Of a stretch of 9,047 nucleotides of DNA, positions 1 through 5,710 are shown in pieces. The DNA lies in assembly GCA_903919165.1 (NCBI GenBank), contig CAIXHJ010000169.1, forward strand, positions 1 through 9,047, given 5' to 3'. Each line of letters opens with the position of its first letter. Positions within the stretch are counted from its first letter, which is position 1. The translations under genes and the position numbers were made by a program. The stretch is from an uncultured Holophagaceae bacterium. Its GTDB lineage: Bacteria; Acidobacteriota; Holophagae; Holophagales; Holophagaceae. Under the pieces are notes generated by a model. That model had not been told where the DNA came from. It saw only the letters and a list, made by a program, of their open reading frames with translations, and did no database searches.

Positions 1-32
1 AGGGTGGTGCGAATGAGATCACGCGTGCTCAT
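1..32 (-). CDS. Start of an unidentified gene, cut by the left window edge
   Basis: On the minus strand an ATG at 32-30 opens a frame reading MSTRDLIRTT before the window ends. A strong Shine-Dalgarno sequence, AAGGAGG, lies at 46-40 (minus strand), seven bases ahead of the ATG, which is why I believe the start. It lies 66 bases after the stop codon of the MFS transporter gene on the same strand. No terminator-like hairpin with a T-run separates them, so co-transcription is possible. Ten residues are too few to identify a product. Confidence 0.6.
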   Translation of the reverse strand, partial: MSTRDLIRTT

Positions 33-98
33 GCTGAGTCCTCCTTGAAAAAGGGTGAATTGATGACCCGATTGTGCCATTCCCTGGAAGGGGTCCGT

Positions 99-1346
99 TC
101 ACTTTTCGGAGGTCCCAGGGTCGGAGGCCCTGAAGCTCCGGTAGAGCAGCAGGTCGTAGAGGAGCTTGAGGCCGCCGGCGATGAAGAAGGGGAGCCCGGC
201 GAACGCGGGAACGGCGAGCATCGGCCCAGCCAGCATGGGCGAGATGGCCGCGCCCGTGGTGCGGGCGATGCCGGTGACGCCGGCGGCGGCGGAACGCTCA
301 TCCGGCGCCACCACCTGCATGGTGTAGGCCTGGCGCGTGGGGACATCCATCTGCGAGATGCTGAAGCGCAGCAGCAGCACGCCGATGGCCAGGGGCAGGT
401 TCGGCATGAGGGGCACCAGGATCAGCAGGACGTTCGACGGGATGTGGGTGACGACCATGGTGCGGATGAGGCCGATCTGCCGGGCCAACCGCACGGCGTA
501 GAGGGCGGAGAGCCCGGCCAGCAGGTTGGCCGCGAAGAAGATCGTGCCCAGCACCCCCGGCTCGACGCCGAACCGCCGATGGAACCAGTAGGCCACGAGG
601 CTCTGGATGACGAAGCCCCCGGCGAAGGCGTCCAGCGAGAAGAGGGCCGACAGCCGCAGCACCACGCCCTTGGAGGCATGCAGACCCCAACGACCCCCGG
701 CGGCAGATGCGGATGGCGCCTCCACAGCCCTGGACACCTGGACGAAGAGGGCCGCGAGGAGCAACCCCACCGCGGCGTAGGCGAAGACCAGGACCCGGTA
801 GCTGGCCACGGGGGTCAGGCCCGAGGCCTGGAGGGCCTGCGCCGTCCAGCCCCCGGCCAGGGCCCCCAGGGCCGTGGCGAAGGCTCCGGCCAGGTGGTAC
901 CAGGCGAACACGCCGGTGCGCCGGTCCTCGGGCAGCACCTGGGACAGGGCCGCCTGCTCGATGGCCAGGAAAGGGCCGACCTCATTGCCGGAGGGGCTGA
1001 TGACGCCGAAGGTGGCCGCCAGCACCAGCACGGTGAAGTCCCCGCTGAGGGCGAAGGGGACGCCCGCGGCCACCATGAGCCCCGCGCCCAGCACGAGCAT
1101 GCGCTTCCGCCCCAGGCGATCGGCGTGGAGGGTGATCCAGAGCGAGACGAGCACGTCACCCACCAGGGTGAGGGTCAGCAGCAGGCCGATGCGCCCCTCG
1201 CTGAACCCCAGCCCCGCGAGGTAGAGCACCAGCACCACCGACAGGAAGCCGTAGGAGAACATCCGCGCCGCCCGCGTCGCGAACAGCAGCCGATCGTCAC
1301 GGCCAAGGCTGGTGGAGTTGGCGGGATGGGTGAGCTTCCTGGGCAT
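99..1346 (-). CDS. Major facilitator superfamily (MFS) transporter
   Basis: A 415-residue polytopic inner-membrane protein of normal length for a 12-helix MFS secondary transporter, probably driven by the proton gradient. Visible features are a first helix at about residues 29-46, the MFS motif A loop between helices 2 and 3 (HADRLGRKRM, about 74-83), a conserved segment SPSGNEVGPF at 117-126, a polar linker between the two six-helix halves at about 205-225, and the second-half motif QMDVPTRQAY at 332-341. The substrate cannot be read from the sequence; the fold suggests a drug- or metabolite-efflux type carrier. I chose the ATG at 1346-1344, which has a GGGGG run 4-8 bases upstream. An in-frame ATG at 1376 would add ten residues but has no ribosome binding site. 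The gene is divergent from the 1420-1998 gene. A long open frame on the opposite strand is a GC-bias shadow. Confidence 0.9.
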   Translation of the reverse strand: MPRKLTHPANSTSLGRDDRLLFATRAARMFSYGFLSVVLVLYLAGLGFSEGRIGLLLTLTLVGDVLVSLWITLHADRLGRKRMLVLGAGLMVAAGVPFALSGDFTVLVLAATFGVISPSGNEVGPFLAIEQAALSQVLPEDRRTGVFAWYHLAGAFATALGALAGGWTAQALQASGLTPVASYRVLVFAYAAVGLLLAALFVQVSRAVEAPSASAAGGRWGLHASKGVVLRLSALFSLDAFAGGFVIQSLVAYWFHRRFGVEPGVLGTIFFAANLLAGLSALYAVRLARQIGLIRTMVVTHIPSNVLLILVPLMPNLPLAIGVLLLRFSISQMDVPTRQAYTMQVVAPDERSAAAGVTGIARTTGAAISPMLAGPMLAVPAFAGLPFFIAGGLKLLYDLLLYRSFRASDPGTSEK

Positions 1347-1419
1347 CGGCCCCCATGGTACCTGTCGGAGGTTCATCCGGCGGGGCGAAAGGAGCGCCGA
1401 ATTCGACGATACTTCCATC
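1347..1419. promoter_or_regulatory. Gap between divergent genes, presumed promoter region for both
   Basis: Seventy-three bases separate the start codons of the MFS gene (minus) and the unrecognised membrane-protein gene (plus). Both genes need a promoter here unless transcription comes from further away. I could not pick out a convincing pair of -35 and -10 boxes on either strand, and I see no clear operator palindrome beyond a GAATTC at 1400-1405. The regulatory role is inferred from gene orientation only. Confidence 0.3.
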
Positions 1420-1998
1420 ATGTCCGCTTTTTCCCGCCCCGCCGTCCGCTGGTCTGCCCTCGCCGGACTGTGGATGTTGGTGGGCGCGGTCCTGTGGATC
1501 GTGCTGGTGCAGGTCTTCCTCCTGGCCCTGAACCCCTTCTGCCACCTGCAGCGGCCCAGCACCGCCCGGGTGATGGTGAAGAGCGTGGACCGGGATCCCG
1601 ACAGCCACATCACGGACTATGTGACGGTGAGACAGGGGGAGGATGATCAAGTGCTCCGCATGCTCAAGGCCGAGGCGGCGGAGCTGCATGAGTACGACGA
1701 GGTGTGGATCCTCAATGCCTGGTACTCGGACGGACTGCGCCCCACCCAGTATCTTCTGACCCCCCATCGCCTGCTGTTTGAGTATCCGATCGTCCTGCTG
1801 CTGCCCGCCGCCTGGGCCCTCTGGCGCCTGCGGAAAGCCCGGGAGAAGGCCGAAGCCGCCCCGCCCCCGCCCATCCGCCGGACCTTCACCGACGACTTCC
1901 ACCTGCGCGCCCAGCGCTTCGCCAAGCCAGCCTCCACCGATGTCGAAAAACCCGCTGACAAAGCAGAAGAGCCACCAAAGCACACCGATATAGACTGA
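1420..1998 (+). CDS. Unrecognised membrane protein with two predicted helices
   Basis: A 192-residue protein that I cannot assign to a family. It has a hydrophobic segment at about residues 11-37, a polar 75-80-residue stretch (about 40-115), a second hydrophobic segment at about 118-137, then a positively charged edge (WRLRKAREK) and a hydrophilic tail with a PPPP run (148-151) and many acidic and basic residues. The likely topology is both ends in the cytoplasm with the middle domain outside. The polar part is rich in Asp, Glu, Tyr and Trp. The start at 1420 is uncertain: the nearest GGAG (1391-1394) is too far upstream, and the in-frame GTG at 1312 would add 36 non-hydrophobic residues that run over the MFS gene. 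The stop is eight bases ahead of the DUF2164 gene, so the two are probably co-transcribed. Confidence 0.75.
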   Translation: MSAFSRPAVRWSALAGLWMLVGAVLWIVLVQVFLLALNPFCHLQRPSTARVMVKSVDRDPDSHITDYVTVRQGEDDQVLRMLKAEAAELHEYDEVWILNAWYSDGLRPTQYLLTPHRLLFEYPIVLLLPAAWALWRLRKAREKAEAAPPPPIRRTFTDDFHLRAQRFAKPASTDVEKPADKAEEPPKHTDID

Positions 1999-2006
1999 CG
2001 GACACC

Positions 2007-2297
2007 ATGGACATCAAGCTCTCCCCTGACACCGAGAAGCGCCTGCACGGCTCGATCCAGCGTTTCGTGTCCGAGGAATACGGCGAGAGCATCGGCGAGC
2101 TGGGGGCCGGGACCTTCCTCACCTTCTGTCTGAGGGAGATCGGGCCGGCGGTCTACAACCAGGCCGTGGCGGATGCCCAGGCCTGCCTGCAGGAGCGGGT
2201 GACGGACCTGGAGAACATCTGCTTCGCCGAGGAGACGAGCTACTGGGACAAGGCCTCCCCGAAAGGGATCCAGCGCAAGCCGGACCATCGGCGGTAG
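2007..2297 (+). CDS. DUF2164 family protein
   Basis: A 96-residue soluble protein matching the DUF2164 family from memory. The opening IKLSPDTEKRL, the helix SIQRFVSEEYGESIGEL (about 16-32), the core FCLREIGPAVYNQAVADAQ (about 40-58) and the LQERVTDLE segment (61-69) are all in the expected order and spacing. The family is widespread in bacteria and its biochemical function is unknown. The length is slightly greater than the usual 75-85 residues because of a charged tail rich in Lys, Arg and His. The start follows the preceding stop by eight bases and has no strong Shine-Dalgarno, which suggests translation coupled to the upstream membrane-protein gene. Confidence 0.85.
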   Translation: MDIKLSPDTEKRLHGSIQRFVSEEYGESIGELGAGTFLTFCLREIGPAVYNQAVADAQACLQERVTDLENICFAEETSYWDKASPKGIQRKPDHRR

Positions 2298-2311
2298 CAT
2301 CCGGTACCGCC
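2290..2311. repeat. Seven-base inverted repeat over the DUF2164 stop codon
   Basis: GGCGGTA at 2290-2296 is perfectly complementary to TACCGCC at 2305-2311 across an eight-base loop. In RNA it would form a seven-pair hairpin spanning the TAG stop codon. There is no T-run after it, so it is not a standard intrinsic terminator. It could act as an RNA-processing or stability element between DUF2164 and the next gene, or it may be chance in GC-rich sequence. Confidence 0.3.
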
Positions 2312-2342
2312 TCCTCGCCGGACGCCGACTCAGGAGCCCCCC

Positions 2343-2549
2343 ATGGCCGAACCCATCACCTCCCGCCAGCTCACCCTGCTCCAGGTGGTGGCCAAGCACC
2401 CGGATGTGGCGCGGGACCACCTGGTGAAGGCCGGGGCCACGGATGCCGACCTGGCCTACCTGGAACGCCACGACCTCATCCGGGAGCGGGCCATCGGGCG
2501 GTATCGCGTGACCCACATGGGCCAAGAGGTGCTGAAGCGGAGTCTTTGA
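2343..2549 (+). CDS. Small winged-helix-like protein
   Basis: A 68-residue protein with AGGAG at 2332-2336 six bases before the ATG. It reads as three helices followed by a short beta hairpin: ITSRQLTLLQVVAKHP (about 5-20), a second helix at about 22-31, a third around TDADLAYLERHDLI (33-46), then a strand-turn-strand RAIGRYRVTHMG (49-60). That order and the 'LERHDLI ... G.YRVT..G' ending resemble the winged helix-turn-helix of small MarR/ArsR-like or DNA-binding accessory proteins. I cannot name a family, and DNA binding is an inference from the pattern. It lies 45 bases after DUF2164 and 34 bases before the M14 peptidase gene, in the same direction. Confidence 0.65.
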   Translation: MAEPITSRQLTLLQVVAKHPDVARDHLVKAGATDADLAYLERHDLIRERAIGRYRVTHMGQEVLKRSL

Positions 2550-2583
2550 TCCCCAGCCCCGCCTCGAATCGGAAGGAGTCCCC

Positions 2584-4116
2584 ATGTCCCTGCTCACCCG
2601 CGCCGAAGCCACCCGCTACGAGGAGACCAGCCGACACAAGGATGTGATGGCCTTCATCGCCGGGCTCGAGGCCAAGGGTGACCGCCGCCTGTATGTGACC
2701 AGCTTCGGTGTGAGCCCCCAGGGCCGAGAACTGCCCCTGCTGGTGTTGTCGGCCCACGGCGTGAAGACCCCCGAAGAGGCGAAACGCCTGGGGCGGCCCG
2801 TGGTGCTGGTCATCAGCGGCATCCACGCGGGCGAGGTGGAGGGCAAGGAAGGCTGCCTCATGCTGGTGCGCGACCTGCTGGAGGACAAGCCCGGCCTTGA
2901 TGCGGGCGCGATCCTCTCCGACCTCACGCTGGTGGTGGCGCCCCTGTTCAACCCCGACGGCAACGATGCGATCGACCCCGGCAACCGGCGGCTGCACCTG
3001 CCCAAACTCACGGGCCAGCTGGGGCCGGACAGCGGCGTGGGCACCCGCGTGAACGCCGCGAAGATCAACCTCAACCGCGACTACCTGCGCATGCAGAGTG
3101 AGGAGATGCGCCTGCTGCAGACCTGCGTCTGCCAGCCCTGGGCACCGGACCTCACCATCGACAACCACGCCACCAACGGGTCCGTGCACCGCTTCTCCAT
3201 GACCTACGACATCCCCCACACGGTGGAGAGCGGCCGGCTTGAACCCATCCGCTACATGCGCAAGCGCTTGCTGCCGCCGGTCACCGCGGCCCTGAAGGCC
3301 AATCATGGTCTGGATTCGGGCTGGTACGGCAACTTCGTGGAGGACGAGCGGGCCCTGGACGCGGATATCGACGCCGAGCCCGGCACCCCCGTGGGCGAGG
3401 GCTGGATGACCTACCCGCACCATCCCCGCTTCGGCAGCAACTACCGGGGGCTCACCAGCCGCATGGATCTGCTGCTGGAGTGCTACTCCTACAGCACCTT
3501 CGCCGAGCGGGTGCGCACGGCCTATGCCTTCATGCTGGAGACGCTCAAGCACGTGGCCGCCCACCGGGACGAGGTGGTGCAGACCGTGGCGGAAAGCCAG
3601 ACGCCCCGGGACCGCATCGCGATCCGTTACGAACTGGAGCGCTTCGAGGCGCCGGTGGAGATCCTCACCCGGACGCCCCGCACGCTGGACGGCGCGCCCA
3701 CGAGGGTGACCCTCCCCTACCTCGGCCGCTTCGTGGGCAGCACCGTGGTGAACCGCCCGGCAGCCTATCTGGTGCCTGCGCGCATGGCCACCCACCTGCG
3801 CCTGCACGGCCTCACGCTCCGGGAGGCGGTGGGCACCTTCGAAGTGGAAGTGCCGGTGACGGAAGGCCTGGGTTCCGAAGGGGGCCGCGCCATCCTGGAA
3901 GCCGCCGCCATCGGAGAGCTTGCCGTTTCCTGGCGGCGCGAACCCCGGACCGTCCCGCCCGGCTGGGCCCTGGTGCCCACGGACCAGCCGTTGGGGGCCA
4001 TCGCGGTCTACCTCTGCGAACCCGAAAGCGATGATGGAGCCGTGGAGAACGGCCTGCTCCCCGTGCCCGCCCTGGGCGAGGAGCTGGCCCTCTGGCGAGT
4101 GCCGACCCTGCGCTGA
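2584..4116 (+). CDS. M14-family zinc carboxypeptidase-like protein
   Basis: A 510-residue protein with a well-preserved M14 metallopeptidase core in the first 330 residues. The zinc ligands appear as HAGE (His81, Glu84) and the later His195 in IDNHATNG. INLNRDY (161-167) supplies the substrate-binding Arg165, and MDLLLECYSY (294-303) carries the catalytic Glu, Glu299. All key residues are present, so it should be active. The remaining 180 residues (about 340-510) form a beta-rich C-terminal part without a family I recognise. There is no signal peptide, so the protein is probably cytoplasmic, unlike classical secreted carboxypeptidases. The natural substrate is unknown; peptide trimming or amide hydrolysis are options. 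AAGGAG at 2573-2578 fixes the start. A 717-codon open frame on the other strand is a shadow of this and the next gene. Confidence 0.9.
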   Translation: MSLLTRAEATRYEETSRHKDVMAFIAGLEAKGDRRLYVTSFGVSPQGRELPLLVLSAHGVKTPEEAKRLGRPVVLVISGIHAGEVEGKEGCLMLVRDLLEDKPGLDAGAILSDLTLVVAPLFNPDGNDAIDPGNRRLHLPKLTGQLGPDSGVGTRVNAAKINLNRDYLRMQSEEMRLLQTCVCQPWAPDLTIDNHATNGSVHRFSMTYDIPHTVESGRLEPIRYMRKRLLPPVTAALKANHGLDSGWYGNFVEDERALDADIDAEPGTPVGEGWMTYPHHPRFGSNYRGLTSRMDLLLECYSYSTFAERVRTAYAFMLETLKHVAAHRDEVVQTVAESQTPRDRIAIRYELERFEAPVEILTRTPRTLDGAPTRVTLPYLGRFVGSTVVNRPAAYLVPARMATHLRLHGLTLREAVGTFEVEVPVTEGLGSEGGRAILEAAAIGELAVSWRREPRTVPPGWALVPTDQPLGAIAVYLCEPESDDGAVENGLLPVPALGEELALWRVPTLR

Positions 4117-4210
4117 ACCAACCTTTTCAGGAATTCCTGCGACGCCTGGTCGCACCCATCGGTGATCCCCGTCCCTTGCGGAAGGCGCCGGCCTCAAGGG
4201 ACCATGGGCG
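4117..4210. other. Intergenic gap with a short palindrome and a hairpin
   Basis: This 94-base gap follows the M14 stop. It contains the perfect palindrome CAGGAATTCCTG (4128-4139), then a six-pair stem TGCGAC (4138-4143) with GTCGCA (4149-4154) around a five-base loop. The hairpin has no T-run, so it is at best a weak terminator. The gap ends with AAGGG (4196-4200), the probable ribosome binding site of the next gene. Confidence 0.3.
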
Positions 4211-4969
4211 ATGCTCGAATCCTGGCTGAACCACTCACATGCCGCGCCCTGGCTGGTGGTCATGTGGATCGCGGGACTGCTGGGCTCGCTGGGCCACTGC
4301 GCGGGCATGTGCGGACCCATCGTGGCGGCCTTCGGACTGTCCCAGGCGAAACACGGCGGACGCACCTGGACGCGACACCTGCGCTTCCAGCTGGGCCGCA
4401 TCAGCACGTACACCGCGCTGGGCGGAGTCATCGGTTTCCTGGGTGGCTTCGCAAGGTTGCAGACCATCCAGGACATGCACGCCTGCTGCCGGCCCGAAGG
4501 CGCCGCACTCATCGCGGCCCAGGCCTGGCCCTGGCAGATCTGGGTGAAGCTCGGCATCGGTCTCCTGATGCTGTTGATGGGCCTGGCAATGGCGTTGGGC
4601 GGCCGGGCCGATGCCCTCATGGAGTTCAAGCTGCCAGCGCCGTTGCAGAGGCTCCTGGGCCGGGGCCTCGCGCTGGGCAGCCTCCCCTACGCGCTGGGCC
4701 TGCTCTGGGGCCTGATCCCCTGCGGACTCGTCTACATGATGCTGCTGCGGACCCTGGACGGCGGCGACTGGAAGGTGGGCGCCGCGGGCATGGCTGCTTT
4801 CGGTCTGGGCAACGCACCCCTGCTGCTGGGCCTGGGCTTGGCCAGCACGCGCCTCAGCCAGGCCTGGAAAACCATCCTCCTGCGCCTGGGCGGCGTCCTG
4901 GTGGCCTGCATGGGCGGCTACATCCTCTGGCAGGCAGTCATGCTGCTGAGACTGCAAGCCCAGGGGTAG
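4211..4969 (+). CDS. TauE/SafE-type membrane protein (DsbD_2/UreH-like), possibly linked to cbb3 oxidase
   Basis: A 252-residue polytopic membrane protein of the group annotated as 'sulfite exporter TauE/SafE family' or UreH/DsbD_2-like. The diagnostic first motif GSLGHCAGMCGP (25-36) places Cys30 and Cys34 in helix 1. The second-half counterpart is GLIPCGLVYMM (167-177) with Cys171. A CC pair at 92-93 lies in the loop after helix 2. The two-half arrangement with one cysteine motif per half resembles CcdA/DsbD-type thiol or metal carriers. In many proteobacterial genomes a member of this family sits beside ccoS in the cbb3 cluster, and a copper or redox role in oxidase assembly is suspected. 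Here it is close to ccoI but on the opposite strand. AAGGG ten bases upstream supports the ATG at 4211. The ATG at 4204 is in another frame. Confidence 0.85.
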   Translation: MLESWLNHSHAAPWLVVMWIAGLLGSLGHCAGMCGPIVAAFGLSQAKHGGRTWTRHLRFQLGRISTYTALGGVIGFLGGFARLQTIQDMHACCRPEGAALIAAQAWPWQIWVKLGIGLLMLLMGLAMALGGRADALMEFKLPAPLQRLLGRGLALGSLPYALGLLWGLIPCGLVYMMLLRTLDGGDWKVGAAGMAAFGLGNAPLLLGLGLASTRLSQAWKTILLRLGGVLVACMGGYILWQAVMLLRLQAQG

Positions 4970-5065
4970 AAGCCTGTCCCCTCACCGATGGGCGCCGTCC
5001 GTTCGCCGATCCCCATCCCAGCCGGAGGAACCAGGCCGTAGCTTGGGGACTTCGAAGGAGCTCCC
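4970..5065. other. Intergenic leader with possible pairing, no recognised riboswitch
   Basis: Ninety-six bases lie between the TauE/SafE-type gene and the sensor-fold gene. Possible pairings include GATGGG (4987-4992) with CCCATC (5012-5017) and GTCCCC (4976-4981) with GGGGAC (5045-5050). They are short and expected by chance at this GC content. I see no T-run terminator and no conserved riboswitch core. AAGGAG at 5055-5060 serves the gene that follows. Confidence 0.25.
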
Positions 5066-5707
5066 ATGTCCCTGCTGGCTGACAACCACCCCGGGTTCTT
5101 CGAGGTCCTGGCCACACCCCGGGCCTACACCACCCTGGCCTACCTGCTGCTCTCCATGCCCCTCGGCATCCTCACCTTCACCTTCGCGGTGACGGCCCTG
5201 TCGCTCAGTCTGGGGTTGGCCATCCTGATAATCGGCATCCCCTTCACGCTCGCCTTCCTGGCCCTGACGCGCGTCATGTCCGTGGCGGAAATCCGGCTGC
5301 TGAAGACGATGGTGGATCCTGAGGGCCTGGACGCGCCAGCTTTCCTGCCCCTCGGCGACGGCTGGATGAACCAGCTGAAATCCCTCGTCACCGACCGCCA
5401 CACCTGGACCAGCCTCGGCTACTTCCTGCTCCAGCTCCCCCTCGGCATCGCCAGCTTCACCGTTCTGATCACCTCGCTCATCGTGGGCCTGGCGATGATC
5501 GTCGCGCCTCTGGCGGCGCTGCTCCACCGGACCGTCGAGGTCTCCTTCGAAGGCCTCCACCCCCTCTGGTTCCAGTCCCACCCAGGCTTCGCGCTCATGC
5601 TCTGCGCCCTCACGGGAATCGTGCTGGTACCCCTCACCTTCCATGCCGCCCTGGTGCTGGGACGCCTCCAGACCTGGCTGGCCCGGCACCTGCTGGTACG
5701 GGAATGA
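5066..5707 (+). CDS. Stand-alone sensor-fold membrane protein (resembles PF13796)
   Basis: A 213-residue membrane protein with an internal duplication. Residues about 15-62 and 108-152 share the order Thr-x-x-x-Leu-x-Tyr-(Leu-rich)-Pro-Leu-Gly-Ile followed by Phe-Thr and a long hydrophobic stretch, for example LLLSMPLGILTFTF (27-40) and FLLQLPLGIASFTV (120-133). Each half gives one or two helices, and another helix lies at about 174-198. This resembles the 'putative sensor' domain usually found as the N-terminal part of actinobacterial histidine kinases. Here there is no kinase, receiver or other output domain, and the next gene is convergent. The function is therefore unknown: it could sense an envelope signal for an unlinked partner or be a structural membrane protein. 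AAGGAG five bases upstream fixes the start. The stop codon is three bases from the ccoI stop. Confidence 0.7.
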   Translation: MSLLADNHPGFFEVLATPRAYTTLAYLLLSMPLGILTFTFAVTALSLSLGLAILIIGIPFTLAFLALTRVMSVAEIRLLKTMVDPEGLDAPAFLPLGDGWMNQLKSLVTDRHTWTSLGYFLLQLPLGIASFTVLITSLIVGLAMIVAPLAALLHRTVEVSFEGLHPLWFQSHPGFALMLCALTGIVLVPLTFHAALVLGRLQTWLARHLLVRE

Positions 5708-5710
5708 GGA

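Noticed and set aside
99..1346. MFS transporter as CcoA, the copper importer for cbb3 oxidase
   Set aside because: The nearby cco genes made this tempting, but I do not see the MxxxM and HxxxM copper-binding motifs described for CcoA, and the gene lies over 4 kb from ccoI in a different transcription unit.
1312..1419. Upstream GTG start at 1312 for the unrecognised membrane protein
   Set aside because: The extra 36 residues run over the MFS gene's N-terminus, look random and delay the first helix. The ATG at 1420 gives a normal N-terminal membrane anchor.
45..1646. A 533-codon open frame on the plus strand opposite the MFS gene
   Set aside because: Its translation is low-complexity, rich in Gly, Glu, Gln, Arg and His, with no hydrophobic core or motif. 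The opposite strand encodes a convincing 12-helix MFS protein. It is a GC-bias shadow.
2290..2311. Intrinsic terminator after DUF2164
   Set aside because: The hairpin is real on paper but has no T-run, and the next gene continues in the same direction with its own close ribosome binding site. It is kept only as an inverted repeat.
2476..4629. A 717-codon open frame on the minus strand
   Set aside because: It runs antisense through the small winged-helix gene, the complete M14 gene and half the TauE/SafE-type gene. Those genes carry clear family motifs and ribosome binding sites, and this frame has neither.
4970..5065. Fluoride or other riboswitch in the leader of the sensor-fold gene
   Set aside because: The GATGGGCGCC stretch recalls part of a fluoride riboswitch, but the conserved partner segments and their spacing are missing, and the downstream gene is not a fluoride-response gene type.
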